From Mycobacterium sp. IS-1590 (GTDB lineage: Bacteria; Actinomycetota; Actinomycetes; Mycobacteriales; Mycobacteriaceae), in assembly GCF_001500025.1 (NCBI RefSeq), contig NZ_LQIW01000001.1, forward strand, positions 1 through 64,000: a stretch of 64,000 nt of DNA, read 5' to 3'. The notes beneath the pieces are model-generated. The model was not told where the DNA came from and did not search any database. It saw nothing but the letters and a program-made list of their open reading frames with translations. Position numbers and translations under genes: made by a program. Positions 8,319-17,520 of this stretch are shown here, in pieces. Every line of letters begins with the position of its first letter. Within the stretch, counting starts at the first letter, position 1.

Positions 8319-9839
8319 GCGGTTCGCGGGCTTGATCAACCACAGCGCCAGGATGATCGCGGCGATCGGGCCGACGGCCATGATCAGGCTCAGGGTGTGG
8401 ATGGCGTCGACGGCGTTGTGCGGCGCCTGCTCCACCACCAACCGGGCCTGCTCCGGGTTGACCATCTGCGCCCCGTGACCGCCGTGCACGGTCAGCAGCG
8501 CCTCGCGGGTCTCGGCACGCGTGATGCCCGAGTGGGACAGGTCGTGCGCGCTGTCGGTGAGGAACAGGTTGATGCCGACGAGCGCGAAAAGCGCGGGCCC
8601 AAGGGAGTATCCGCCTTCGTTGACCGCACTCTTGACCGCCGACACGGCGCCGCCGAGATCGTCGGGTGCGCTGCTCATCATGATCGTGGCCTGCGGGGTG
8701 GTGACGAGGGCGCCGCCGATCACGATGAGCGCGGTGGTGACGAACACCGTGGTGCGCGTCGTGTCGAGGTCGAACAGCCGCATCGACAGCAGTCCGCCGA
8801 GCATGACCGTGAGCCCGGTGAGCATGACAGCGCGGGGGCTGAACCGGTTGGCGGCCGGCCCCGCGGAGGTGGCGGCGACGGCGGCCAGCGCAGTGGCGGG
8901 GATCAGCAGCAGGCCGAACAGTTCGTGTGACTCCTTGCGGACCGTGACGAGATAGAACGACAGCAACACCATCGACCCGCCGAGCACGATGTTGAACAGC
9001 ACACCGGCGGCCACCGCCGCGTTGAACCGGCCCGACCGGAACACCCGCATGTCGAGCGCCGGGTCGGTCGTGCGCAACTCCTGCATGACGAAGGCGCATC
9101 CGGCGACCAGCCCGACCCCGATCGCGACCAGGCCCACGGTGTTGATCCCGGTTTCGATGCGCGAGACGCCGAAGATCAGCCCCAGCAGCGCGACGGCGAA
9201 AAACGCCATCCCGAGCACGTCGAGGCGACGCCCCGCGCGCAGGGTCTCGGGCACGAACCGCCACGTGACGAGCAGACCGAGCGCGCCGATGACCGGAACC
9301 GCGAAAAAGCAGGCCCGCCAACCGATCGCGTGACCGAGCATGCCGCTGATCGCGGGCATCGGGGTCGCGACGGCGTACCCGACGCCGAAGTAGGCGGCGA
9401 TCGCCGCGGCGCGACGGCCCGGCGGGAACACCGCGTTGGTGATCGCGAGCGACAGACCGATCAGGAACGCCAGCGTCACGCCGGTGCCTGCGCGGGCGAG
9501 GATCATCACCGCCGGTGCGGGCGCGGCGGCGGCCAGCACGCTGAACGCGATGGCACCGGCCAGCCCGAGCAGATACATCCGCCGCATGCCGTACAGGTCG
9601 CCCAGCGCGCCGGCGCTCAGGACGGCGGCCGCGAGGGTCAAGGTGGCCAGGCTGGCGACGAATGTCGCGGTGGATCCGGTGATGCCGACGCCGGCCGAGA
9701 CGAGCTGCAGGTTCGCCGAGAAGGTGGTCGGGTCGCCGATCGCGATGGCATAGCCCAGGCCCATCGCGATCACCGTCATGACAGCGGCCAACCCCGACAC
9801 CTGACGCTGCTCGGCGTCGACGCGAGTACCGTCCGGCAC
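8301..9839 (-). CDS. MFS drug-type exporter, 14 transmembrane segments
   Basis: A 512-aa DHA2-type major facilitator. GALGDLYGMRRMYLLGL after the second helix is the loop 2-3 signature, and the hydropathy reads as about 14 helices with a central pair as in EmrB/QacA. A periplasmic loop of about 60 residues sits before the final helix, as is usual in the mycobacterial EmrB-like set. The substrate is unknown. GTG start; the esterase-like gene ends only 10 bases upstream, so the two are likely co-transcribed. Confidence 0.9.
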   Translation of the reverse strand: MPDGTRVDAEQRQVSGLAAVMTVIAMGLGYAIAIGDPTTFSANLQLVSAGVGITGSTATFVASLATLTLAAAVLSAGALGDLYGMRRMYLLGLAGAIAFSVLAAAAPAPAVMILARAGTGVTLAFLIGLSLAITNAVFPPGRRAAAIAAYFGVGYAVATPMPAISGMLGHAIGWRACFFAVPVIGALGLLVTWRFVPETLRAGRRLDVLGMAFFAVALLGLIFGVSRIETGINTVGLVAIGVGLVAGCAFVMQELRTTDPALDMRVFRSGRFNAAVAAGVLFNIVLGGSMVLLSFYLVTVRKESHELFGLLLIPATALAAVAATSAGPAANRFSPRAVMLTGLTVMLGGLLSMRLFDLDTTRTTVFVTTALIVIGGALVTTPQATIMMSSAPDDLGGAVSAVKSAVNEGGYSLGPALFALVGINLFLTDSAHDLSHSGITRAETREALLTVHGGHGAQMVNPEQARLVVEQAPHNAVDAIHTLSLIMAVGPIAAIILALWLIKPANRSASGQ

Positions 9840-9849
9840 GCGCGGGATG

Positions 9850-12141
9850 TTACCGGCGCAGCAGCGCCACCATCACCTCTTTCGAGGGGACCGTCGCGGC
9901 GGTCAGCGCGATGGTGTGCCGCCCGACGGGTACGTGAACCACCGGACCGGTCGGCACGCCGTCGAGCAACACCGCGATATCAGGGGGCAGCGCGGCCAGT
10001 TCGATCCGTGTGATCGTGTCTGTCGAGACGTCGACGGTCGACGTGTCCACAGCCGCCAGCCCGGCCCTGGCCACGTCGACGGTGAGGGCCGCGACGCCGG
10101 TGAGCTTCAGTGTCAGGAACGGTATGGGCTCGACGGCGGGGCCTGTGCGCCAGAGCAGTTCGGTGTACAGGCCGGGGGACAGGTCGAGGTCGGGTTCCAC
10201 GCCGCGGCGGCGCCGGATGGTGCGCGTGGGGTCCGGGCGCGCATACGAGCGGGCGTCGACCGACGCGACAGCGCCACGCTTGCCGGCCAGGGCGGGATCG
10301 GCCGTGAGATTCGAGATCCACCAAACATGTTGTGGGCCAAGACCGAGGTCCGGTCGCACCAGCTCCGGATACCACGAATAGGTGATGTGACCGGGGTCGC
10401 GTTGTCGGACTCCGGTACCCATGTGCGCGATCGGATCGTCGAACTCGTCGTCAAGCATCCACGTGACGTGGTCCTCGAAGGGGTAGACGCTGAATCGGTA
10501 GCGGTAGCCCAGCCGGTCGAGTTCGAGCACCTGTGACAGCACCGAAGTGATCGGGACGAGCTGGTCGAGCACACCGTGGGCGATGACGAACGGAAGCCAT
10601 CGAGCGTTGGGCAGCAGCTCCCAGGTGTCGCCCGCGCGGGCGCAGTGGGAGTCCGGGTCGAGGTTTCCGGGGACGTCGACGTTGGGTAACAGTCGTACGC
10701 CGCACACCGGAGGCCCGGCCAGCACGACGGCTTGCGCGAACACCTCCGGGTAGGTCAGTCCTAGCTTGTACGCCGCGTAGCCCCCCATGGAGTAGCCGGA
10801 CACCACCGTTCGGTCGGGATCGGTGCCGAGCTGTTCGGCCACCCGCGCCCACACCTCCCACACGTCGAGTTCGCCTTCGTCGAAGTACCAGCACGACGGT
10901 CCGCGGGCCAGCGGTGTCACCACCACCGATTCGCGATCCTCGCAGACCTGATGGAGCAGCCGCGGGTCGATCGCGGCGAACTGATTCTGGCCCAACGCAA
11001 GTGAGTGCAGTAGCAGCGTCAGCGGTAGCGTGCGGCCAGGCGTGTAGGTGGAGGGCAGGCACACCGAGTACGGCTGCACCCGACCCAAGAACTGGGGATC
11101 GGTACTGAAGATGTTCGTCTTCGCGACACCCTGGCCCAGCTCGATCGACGAGACGTACCACCGGGCGGACGTGCCGCGCACGATCGGCTCGTCCGTGGTG
11201 ACGCGATCGGCGAGTCGGTCCCACGCGATTGGCACGGAGAACTCGGTGACGTCGCCGTCGCTGAGCGCGGCGGCTTGCGCCTGATCGGACCAGAAGTTCA
11301 GGTGCGCCTTCTCCTGCTGATGGGTGCGGAAGGCGATGTTGTAAACGTTCGGCTGGCCCGGCCGGGCGCCGCGGGTGGCGGGCACGTCGGCGAACGCGTC
11401 GCCCGTGTCGTCGGCCAACCCGGCGGCCAGGCGCACGGTCCAGGTGCCGTCGGGATCGACCAGACTCCGGGGCACCTTGGCGAAGAACGACCGGGACGCC
11501 ATGTCGACGGCGTGTTCGACCGGTGTCGACGACTGCGTGGCGAGGTCGATCAGCCGCGCGCCCGTTGCGGAGATGAGCAGGGCGGTGTCGATGCCGGCAG
11601 AGGTGACACCGGCTTTCGCGGGCCACTTGTTCGTAGGCGCCGCAGCGCGATTGGTGTCAAAAGTGAACAACGCTATGGGGATTGACGGGTCGATCAGGGT
11701 GTTCCAGTCGACGCGCCACCACGTGTGGGTGTCGGTGAGGCCGATCGCGACGCGGAAGATGTCGGCACCGTTGCGCGCCGCGGGGCCGTCGGGGTAGACG
11801 TAGGTGCCGCGCGGGGGCACCAGCCCGCCGGTCGGGATGTCGACGAGCAAGCCGGTCGCACCGTGGTCGTCGTAGAGGAAGTCGGTCCAGAAGAACGCGC
11901 CGTCGGCGTAGCGGCCGGTGCCGCAGGTGCGGGGGAAATCTTCGCCGAATGGCCAGCCGCTGGGCGCGGGGAGTTTCGGCTCGGGCCGCAGCGCCGCCGA
12001 CGGTACGCCTTCGGGCATGCCGTTGATCACGACGAGTTCGGAACGCGCAGCGACAGATTCGGCGGCGACCGCTTTGAGTACGTTGTCGGCCGCGCGCAGT
12101 CCGATGCGGAGGGGCAGCAGCGCCAAGTCGATGAGGGACAT
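9850..12141 (-). CDS. Large alpha/beta-hydrolase (prolyl-oligopeptidase/esterase-like)
   Basis: A 763-aa protein with an N-terminal mostly beta domain (about residues 50-370) and a C-terminal alpha/beta-hydrolase domain. The nucleophile elbow is VSGYSMGGYAAYKLG, with an acid candidate in AHGVLDQLVPI and the His in YPFEDHVTW, so a full Ser-Asp-His triad is visible. An Ig-like or beta-sandwich tail follows. The closest general class is PHB-depolymerase/prolyl-oligopeptidase-like esterases. No clear signal peptide is seen, although the N-terminus is mildly hydrophobic. It probably forms an operon with the downstream exporter. The substrate is unknown. Confidence 0.85.
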   Translation of the reverse strand: MSLIDLALLPLRIGLRAADNVLKAVAAESVAARSELVVINGMPEGVPSAALRPEPKLPAPSGWPFGEDFPRTCGTGRYADGAFFWTDFLYDDHGATGLLVDIPTGGLVPPRGTYVYPDGPAARNGADIFRVAIGLTDTHTWWRVDWNTLIDPSIPIALFTFDTNRAAAPTNKWPAKAGVTSAGIDTALLISATGARLIDLATQSSTPVEHAVDMASRSFFAKVPRSLVDPDGTWTVRLAAGLADDTGDAFADVPATRGARPGQPNVYNIAFRTHQQEKAHLNFWSDQAQAAALSDGDVTEFSVPIAWDRLADRVTTDEPIVRGTSARWYVSSIELGQGVAKTNIFSTDPQFLGRVQPYSVCLPSTYTPGRTLPLTLLLHSLALGQNQFAAIDPRLLHQVCEDRESVVVTPLARGPSCWYFDEGELDVWEVWARVAEQLGTDPDRTVVSGYSMGGYAAYKLGLTYPEVFAQAVVLAGPPVCGVRLLPNVDVPGNLDPDSHCARAGDTWELLPNARWLPFVIAHGVLDQLVPITSVLSQVLELDRLGYRYRFSVYPFEDHVTWMLDDEFDDPIAHMGTGVRQRDPGHITYSWYPELVRPDLGLGPQHVWWISNLTADPALAGKRGAVASVDARSYARPDPTRTIRRRRGVEPDLDLSPGLYTELLWRTGPAVEPIPFLTLKLTGVAALTVDVARAGLAAVDTSTVDVSTDTITRIELAALPPDIAVLLDGVPTGPVVHVPVGRHTIALTAATVPSKEVMVALLRR

Positions 12142-12159
12142 GGCCCCAACGTAGGAAAC

Positions 12160-12987
12160 TCAGCCTCTCGAGGCCAGCAGTCGCGAAATCGGCAGCAGTA
12201 TCAGCAGGCTGATGATCGCGACGACAACCACCATGACGACGACACTCGGATCGTTGAAGCTCTGGCCGCCCACGACGAGCGCAGCGGCGATGTTGCGCTG
12301 TGCCGTCCCCAATCCCAGGACGGGCCGCGTGTTCGCCGCCGGACCGCCGAGCGCCCACCCGAGGGCATAACCAAGTGCGATGAAGAGCAGGCCGGCCAGA
12401 ATGGCACGGGTGCCGAACACGGTGAGCACCTTGCTGAAGTTGACCACCACCAGCAGCACGACCACCAGGATGAGGCTGAGGCTCGAGAGCCGGTCGAACA
12501 GCGGTTTGGCACGTGCGGCTGCGCCCGGACGCTTGGCGTTGACGAAAAGCGCGAAGGCCAGGGGGAGAAGCATCAGTACCACCAGCGAGCGGGCGATCTC
12601 CGCGGAATTGACCGACACACCAGGCAGCAGGATCGGCAGCACCAGCGGCAGGTAGCCCACCGTGATGACCATCAGCAGCACCATCAGGGCGACTGCGAAC
12701 GCGAGATCGCCGCCTGCGATCTGGGTCAGCTTGGGCAGGAACGGCGCGCCTGCGGCGACACCCAAGAGAAGAAGGCCCACGCCCAGCGGTTCGTCAAGTG
12801 CCAGCAGGCGGACGAGCGCCACGGCAGCGGCCGGCATCAAGACGAAATTCACCAGTATCGACATCGACACCAAGCGCACGCTGCGCAGCGGAGCGGTGAC
12901 TTGGGCCAGCTTGAGACCCAATCCCATCGCCACCATGCTCGACACCACGAAGACGAGCGTCGTGACGGGGACCGCCTTTTCCAGCAC
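12160..12987 (-). CDS. Bile acid:sodium symporter (BASS/ArsB-like) family membrane protein
   Basis: A 275-aa protein with about nine or ten hydrophobic helices. MGLGLKLAQVTAPLR, GAPFLPKLTQIAGGDLAFAV and LGLGTAQRNIAAALVVG fit the BASS fold, in which a Na+ gradient drives uptake of organic anions. It is slightly short for the family. The start is a GTG with a weak ribosome site. It ends 18 bases before the start of the esterase gene on the same strand, so co-transcription is possible. Confidence 0.82.
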   Translation of the reverse strand: MLEKAVPVTTLVFVVSSMVAMGLGLKLAQVTAPLRSVRLVSMSILVNFVLMPAAAVALVRLLALDEPLGVGLLLLGVAAGAPFLPKLTQIAGGDLAFAVALMVLLMVITVGYLPLVLPILLPGVSVNSAEIARSLVVLMLLPLAFALFVNAKRPGAAARAKPLFDRLSSLSLILVVVLLVVVNFSKVLTVFGTRAILAGLLFIALGYALGWALGGPAANTRPVLGLGTAQRNIAAALVVGGQSFNDPSVVVMVVVVAIISLLILLPISRLLASRG

Positions 12988-13087
12988 TTCTGTCAGCGTC
13001 GTGCGCGTACCTCTTTCGTGAGCCCGAACTTCTGCCCGATACAGCCGAGCGTTCTTGATCAGTCGACAGTGGTACCCGAAACAGGTA

Positions 13088-13513
13088 TCAGCAGGGCGCT
13101 TTGATCTCGAAGGGCATCGTGCGGGTCTGGGCGGTGTTGCGCCCGTCGGCGCCGACGACGGTGCCCGAGATGGTGTAGGTATTGCCGTCTATGGTGGCCT
13201 CGGCCTTACCGTTGTCGCCGCCAGCGGAGCCGTTGATTTCGTTGACATTCTCGATGTTGACGGTCCGCACGACCGGCCTCTCACCGCCGAGCTCGAGGAA
13301 CACCTGCGCGCTGCCCGTCGTCGCTTTCGCGTCGATCTGCATCGACCACTCGTGCTGGGTGCACTCGACGGACTGGGTGTCCACGCCGGTGCCGTCGATG
13401 ACGATCCGGCCGGACCGGGCGGGCTCCTCGCTCGGTGTCGGGCCGACCAGGCCACACCCCGAGACGACGGCCACCGCCGCCAACACCGGTAAACAGTTCG
13501 ACCGGAATCGCAT
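13088..13513 (-). CDS. LpqH-family lipoprotein (19-kDa antigen-like)
   Basis: A 141-aa exported lipoprotein. The signal peptide ends at a lipobox VVSGC with Cys20 as the lipidation site. The mature part matches the mycobacterial 19-kDa antigen family: VECTQHEWSMQID, then FLELGGERPVVRTVNIENVNE and YTISGTVVGADG, with a C-terminal Cys that can pair with the inner one. Family members are surface TLR2 agonists and possible carriers of hydrophobic molecules. Several paralogues usually exist, so no gene symbol is assigned. Confidence 0.9.
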   Translation of the reverse strand: MRFRSNCLPVLAAVAVVSGCGLVGPTPSEEPARSGRIVIDGTGVDTQSVECTQHEWSMQIDAKATTGSAQVFLELGGERPVVRTVNIENVNEINGSAGGDNGKAEATIDGNTYTISGTVVGADGRNTAQTRTMPFEIKAPC

Positions 13514-13633
13514 CAGACACCTCCTGGCGTGGGGAGGTTACCTCGGCCGGGCGTCGCCGAGGGCGGTCATCGGCCGTTTTGCCGGAAATGGGCCGGGGTA
13601 ATAAAGCCGGGTGTCAGGCAGTCCGGCGGGAGC

Positions 13634-14443
13634 ATGAGCTTCAAGGGCGCGGTCAACGATGCCACCGGTAGTCGCGTGGTCCAGTTCTTCGCGCGTGCGG
13701 GATATCCGGTCAGCGGAACCTTGCATCTGCTCGTCGCCTATACGATCGTGCGGATCGCGCTGGGCCTCGGCGGCGAAGCCGACCAGTCCGGTGCGTTGGC
13801 GACCCTGGCCACCGAGGGCGGCGGGAGCTTCTCGCTGTGGATCGTCGCCGGTGGGCTCATCGCGCTGGCGATGTGGCGGTTCGCCGAAACGGTGTTGGGG
13901 CTGCATCCGGGTGAAAGCACCGAAGCGCATAAACGCGACTCGCCACTCATGAACCGGCTCAGGGCTTTTGGTCTGGCATTGGTGTACTGCGCGGTCGCCT
14001 TCACCGCGATCCAGTTCGCGCTGGGCGCCAGGACGAAGGGCAGCGAGCAGACCTCGGGCTTGAGCGCGAGGTTGATGCAATCCGACGGCGGCAAGGCGGT
14101 TCTGGTGCTCGCGGGGCTGTCGATCGCGGTGATCGGCGCCTACTTCGTCCACAAGGGCGCGTCGCGCAAGTTCCTCAAAGACCTCACCGTCCCGGGTGGC
14201 CGGCTGATCACGGTGCTGGGCATCTGCGGTCACGTCGCCGAAGGTTTGGTGCTGTTCGCGGCGGGCCTTTCGGTCGTCGTCGCGACCTACGTCAGCGATC
14301 CGGCCAAGTCGACGGGACTCGACGGGGCGGTCAAGGCGCTCGGACGCCCACACTACGGTGAGGCGATCTTGATCGTCGCGGCAACAGGTTTCGCGGCCTA
14401 CGGGTTGTACAGCTTCGCGCTGGCGCGGTACTCCCGTATGTGA
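13634..14443 (+). CDS. DUF1206 integral membrane protein
   Basis: A 269-aa membrane protein with three tandem DUF1206 units of two helices each. Each unit has the pattern of an aromatic/Gly turn (ARAGYPVSGTLHLLVAY, FGLALVYCAVAFTAIQFALG, GICGHVAEGLVLFAAG). Function is unknown. ATG at 13634 follows GCGGGAGC. It is divergent from the lpqH-like gene, with about 120 bases between, and followed by a CsbD gene on the same strand. Confidence 0.9.
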   Translation: MSFKGAVNDATGSRVVQFFARAGYPVSGTLHLLVAYTIVRIALGLGGEADQSGALATLATEGGGSFSLWIVAGGLIALAMWRFAETVLGLHPGESTEAHKRDSPLMNRLRAFGLALVYCAVAFTAIQFALGARTKGSEQTSGLSARLMQSDGGKAVLVLAGLSIAVIGAYFVHKGASRKFLKDLTVPGGRLITVLGICGHVAEGLVLFAAGLSVVVATYVSDPAKSTGLDGAVKALGRPHYGEAILIVAATGFAAYGLYSFALARYSRM

Positions 14444-14502
14444 GGTTTCCGCTGATGGCCGCCGAGGGTAACCGTGCCGCAGATCGACTTCGAGGAGGAA
14501 CG

Positions 14503-14676
14503 GTGAGCGCAGCGGACAAGGCGAGGAACAAGATGGACAACCTCGCGGGCAAGGCGAAAGAAGCGGTCGGCAACCTGACCGGCGACCCGCTCACCCGCGA
14601 CCAGGGCCGCAGCGATCAGGCGAAAGCCAACCTCAGGGATGCCGGCGAAAAGATCAAGGACGCCTTCAAGAAGTAG
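14503..14676 (+). CDS. CsbD family stress-response protein
   Basis: A 57-aa charged helical protein. GTG start at 14503 behind a strong ribosome site GAGGAGGAA (14492-14500). DKARNKMDNLAGKAKEAVGNLTGDP is the CsbD signature. The family is induced by general stress and alternative sigma factors; the biochemical role is unknown. It ends 9 bases from the convergent arr stop. Confidence 0.9.
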   Translation: MSAADKARNKMDNLAGKAKEAVGNLTGDPLTRDQGRSDQAKANLRDAGEKIKDAFKK

Positions 14677-14685
14677 CCTCCCGGC

Positions 14686-15114
14686 TCAGTCGTAGATGAC
14701 GGCCAGCCCCCGGCGCCGCAGGTCTTCCAAGCCGTCGAGCATGGCCTGAATCTGCTCGGGTGGATGGCCCACCCAGTCGGTGATCTCGCCGACGATTCTG
14801 ACCGGCTCGCGGGTGCGGTACGAGCGCGTCGGATTGCCGGGAAACTTCTTGTCGGTGACGTTCGGGTCGTCCTCCACGGCGCCCAGTGGTTCGACGATGT
14901 AGACGCGGCCGCGTCCCTCACCTGGCGCCAGCTCGGCTCCCCAGGTGGCGGCGTCCAGCGTCTGCGTCACATAGACGTGGTTGGAGATGCGCCCATCCTC
15001 GAAATTCGACGGGCGCCCCGGCACCAGCAGGTCACCCACGGAGAGGTCGGCCTTCGTGCCGTGAAGGTAGGCACCAGACTCGTGGACTTCGAACGGTTTT
15101 GGCGGGTTCGACAC
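14686..15114 (-). CDS. arr: Rifampin ADP-ribosyltransferase
   Basis: A 142-aa enzyme that ADP-ribosylates the C23 hydroxyl of rifamycins using NAD+, giving intrinsic rifampin resistance in fast-growing mycobacteria. It matches M. smegmatis Arr nearly residue for residue: NPPKPFEVHESGAYLHGTKA, NHVYVTQTLDAATWGAELA, EDDPNVTDKKFPGNPTRSY and DWVGHPPEQ. The His and Tyr of HESGAYLHGTK and the Tyr in NHVYVTQ lie in the NAD-binding region of the family. Full length, single gene with its own promoter region upstream of 15114, convergent with csbD. Confidence 0.97.
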   Translation of the reverse strand: MSNPPKPFEVHESGAYLHGTKADLSVGDLLVPGRPSNFEDGRISNHVYVTQTLDAATWGAELAPGEGRGRVYIVEPLGAVEDDPNVTDKKFPGNPTRSYRTREPVRIVGEITDWVGHPPEQIQAMLDGLEDLRRRGLAVIYD

Positions 15115-15227
15115 GCTGCTCCTTCGTCCGTCGTGTGCATGGTCGGACGATTGTGCAGCACATCAGGGGCCTTGCCGCAAGCCCCACCCCCTGACGTAAA
15201 GTGAGAGCGGGAAGACAATCGCCGGGT

Positions 15228-15377
15228 CTACTGCCTTCTGGTGTCCCCGAAAATCCCTTTCGCCGAGTCGGCGTCTTCGATCAGGCGCTCTGGATCCTCG
15301 AGTGATGGGCTTCGTGGGTCGGGATAGGTCTCGTGACGGTAGGGCCGGTCGGAATTCAGTTCCCAGGGAAAGGGCAT
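15228..15377 (-). CDS. Small hypothetical protein (49 aa)
   Basis: Minus-strand reading from ATG at 15377 gives MPFPWELNSDRPYRHETYPD and ends RR-Gln-TAG at 15228. A GGAGAG ribosome site lies three bases before the ATG. The composition is acidic and Pro-rich with no membrane segment or known motif. It fills most of the gap between arr and the M15 peptidase gene. I do not recognise it; it is called because the start signal is good and no competing frame exists. Confidence 0.5.
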   Translation of the reverse strand: MPFPWELNSDRPYRHETYPDPRSPSLEDPERLIEDADSAKGIFGDTRRQ

Positions 15378-15496
15378 GCGCTCTCCAGTGCGTCGGGCAA
15401 TAGCGCAAGACGCTACGCAACATCGCCCGGAGCCGGGTAACTATTCGGTACGGGGTGCATTGCGAATGAGGAACTTGAATTCTTTTCGCGCGGAAC

Positions 15497-16234
15497 TTAT
15501 TCGGGCTTCTCGAAGTGCTGGTAGTCCTTCGGGTTCTGCCAATCGCCGCCCCACGTCCAGCCGCGGTCGGTGAAGATCCGCACCGCGGGATCGCCGTCGT
15601 GCAGTAGGCCCGGGTCGATGCGAGTGCGGTCGAGATACGGTGCGGCGTTGGCGGGCTGAAGATCACCTGCGTCGTCGATGTAGGGGTTGATGAGGGGATT
15701 GATGTCGATGGCCCGGCCGTAGGCGTGGTGGGACCAGCTGCCGGATCCGGGAATGTCGCGGCAGTTGAACGCCGACGTGTTGTTGTCGCGCATGGACAGT
15801 TCGTCCTCGGCGCCCGGGTAATGGTCGGGCGTCTGCATCTTCTCGATGGGATAGCGCGCTTCGCGGAGCTCTTCGAAGATCTCGATGACCTCTGGTACCA
15901 AGACTTCGTTTACCACCAGTTCTCCGCGGTGTGTCTGGAGATCCATTCCGAGGTAGTCGATCTCGACCCGCCGCAGTCGCTCGGGCGCCAGAGGGCAACC
16001 GGGACGCCAACTTTCACCGAGCTCGGCCGCGGTGACGGCGTGCACTGCGGCAGGGGCCGGCGTGGCGCTCGGCGGCGGAGGGGGCGCGGTCGTGGGCTGC
16101 TGTGCGGTGGTGGTGCTGGGCGGCGGGGTGGGCGCGGCCGGCGGCGGCGAGGACGTGCACTGCACGAGCAGCGCAGCTGCCGTGGCGATGGCGGCCAGCC
16201 TGGCGACCGCGACGAGACGACCGTAGTTGTGCAC
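15497..16234 (-). CDS. M15 family D,D-carboxypeptidase-like lipoprotein
   Basis: A 245-aa predicted lipoprotein. The GTG start is followed by a hydrophobic leader and lipobox LLVQC. A long Pro/Thr-rich linker (about 30-65) leads to a Peptidase_M15_4 (VanY-like) domain. Zinc-site signatures are SWSHHAYGRAIDINP (His and Asp ligands) and DYQHFE near the C-terminus (second His). It probably trims peptidoglycan stem peptides at the outer face of the membrane. It ends about 120 bases beyond the small ORF and is not obviously in an operon. Confidence 0.88.
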   Translation of the reverse strand: MHNYGRLVAVARLAAIATAAALLVQCTSSPPPAAPTPPPSTTTAQQPTTAPPPPPSATPAPAAVHAVTAAELGESWRPGCPLAPERLRRVEIDYLGMDLQTHRGELVVNEVLVPEVIEIFEELREARYPIEKMQTPDHYPGAEDELSMRDNNTSAFNCRDIPGSGSWSHHAYGRAIDINPLINPYIDDAGDLQPANAAPYLDRTRIDPGLLHDGDPAVRIFTDRGWTWGGDWQNPKDYQHFEKPE

Positions 16235-16315
16235 GGCCGGATCGTACTGTCTCCGGGTACGCGTGCTCAGCAGATCGCGACGCTGTCCGCGCCGGGATCG
16301 AAGCGGCGCCCGGTG

Positions 16316-17518
16316 CTATGCCGCGGGCGTGGGCGGAAACGCCGCATTGTCCTCGAGGGCGCCGCGGTAGGCGTGTACCCGCCCGGGGATCGTGCTGAGC
16401 ACCGCGACGGTATGCCCGCCGCGCCCGTACGCCGCGACGAACTCCCACTGGTCGAGGTCGCCCTCGATGATGTCGACCGCATCGTGATCGGTTGGCAGAC
16501 CCAGCATCTGAAGTTTCACGTCGTACTGGTCAGACCAGAAGTAGGGAATCTCGTCATAGCTCTCGGCGTGCTGCGGACCGGCCAACAGCGTCTGCGCCGC
16601 CGCCTCGCCCTGGCGGTTGGCGACGTCCCAGTGCTCGATCCGCAGATGGCGTTCGTAGCGCGGATGCCACCACCGCGCCACGTCACCTGCCGCCACGACG
16701 CCGCGAACGCCCTCGGCGGTGCCCGTTGCGTCGCAGAGCACGCCGTCGTCGATGCGCACTCCGGAGCCTTTGAGCCAGTCGGTCGCGGGCGTGACGCCCA
16801 GCCCGATGACGACGAGGTCGGCCTTGACCCGGGAACCGTCGGTCAATCGAAGGGCCTTCACCTTGCGCCTGCCCACGAATTTCTCGACGCCGACTCCGAG
16901 TCGCAGGTCGACACCGTGGCGCCGGTGCAGCTCGGCCCAGTGCGGCGCCAGCTCTGCGCCGAGTGCGGACAGCAGCGGGTTCGAACTCCGTTGAATCAGT
17001 GTCACGTTCAACCCGAGCGCGCGGCAGGTGGCCGCCACCTCGACCCCGATGAAGCCGCCGCCGACCACCGCGACACGGGGGCGCGAGGCGAGCCGTTCCC
17101 GGATGGCGAGGCAGTCGTCGACCGTGCGCAGCATCATCACGCCGTCGGGCACCGGACCGCCCGGCCACTCGCGAGGAACGGCGCCGCTGGCGATCACCAG
17201 CCCGTCGTACCGCAGCGACAGTTCTCGATCCTCGTCTTGAACATGGACGGTGCACGACTTGTCGTCCAGCCCTACCGCCGAGGCGCCCCGCAGCACCCGG
17301 GCGTCGAGGTCGAACTGCGGCGCCATGTCGATGCCGGCCCGATGGATCTCGCCGGACAACAGTTTCTTCGACAGCGGGGGCCGGTGGTACGGGGGTTGAC
17401 GCTCGTCGCCGACGATCGTCAACACACCGTCAAAGCCCTTCTGCCGCAGCGTCTCCGCCGCTCGCACGCCGGCGACCCCGGCCCCGATGACAACCGCGTC
17501 TCGCAGTCCCGCCGCCAT
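16316..17518 (-). CDS. NAD(P)H:ferredoxin reductase (FAD-dependent, rhodocoxin-reductase type)
   Basis: A 400-aa flavoprotein that passes electrons from NAD(P)H to the small ferredoxin encoded just upstream. The FAD fold is GAGVAGVRAAETL near residue 12, followed by PPYHRPPLSKKLL. The NAD fold is VVGGGFIGVEVAA near 150, and GVVAAGDVARWWHP is the second FAD contact. It starts 2 bases after the ferredoxin stop, the third gene of a diiron protein, ferredoxin, reductase operon. Confidence 0.93.
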   Translation of the reverse strand: MAAGLRDAVVIGAGVAGVRAAETLRQKGFDGVLTIVGDERQPPYHRPPLSKKLLSGEIHRAGIDMAPQFDLDARVLRGASAVGLDDKSCTVHVQDEDRELSLRYDGLVIASGAVPREWPGGPVPDGVMMLRTVDDCLAIRERLASRPRVAVVGGGFIGVEVAATCRALGLNVTLIQRSSNPLLSALGAELAPHWAELHRRHGVDLRLGVGVEKFVGRRKVKALRLTDGSRVKADLVVIGLGVTPATDWLKGSGVRIDDGVLCDATGTAEGVRGVVAAGDVARWWHPRYERHLRIEHWDVANRQGEAAAQTLLAGPQHAESYDEIPYFWSDQYDVKLQMLGLPTDHDAVDIIEGDLDQWEFVAAYGRGGHTVAVLSTIPGRVHAYRGALEDNAAFPPTPAA

Positions 17519-17520
17519 GA

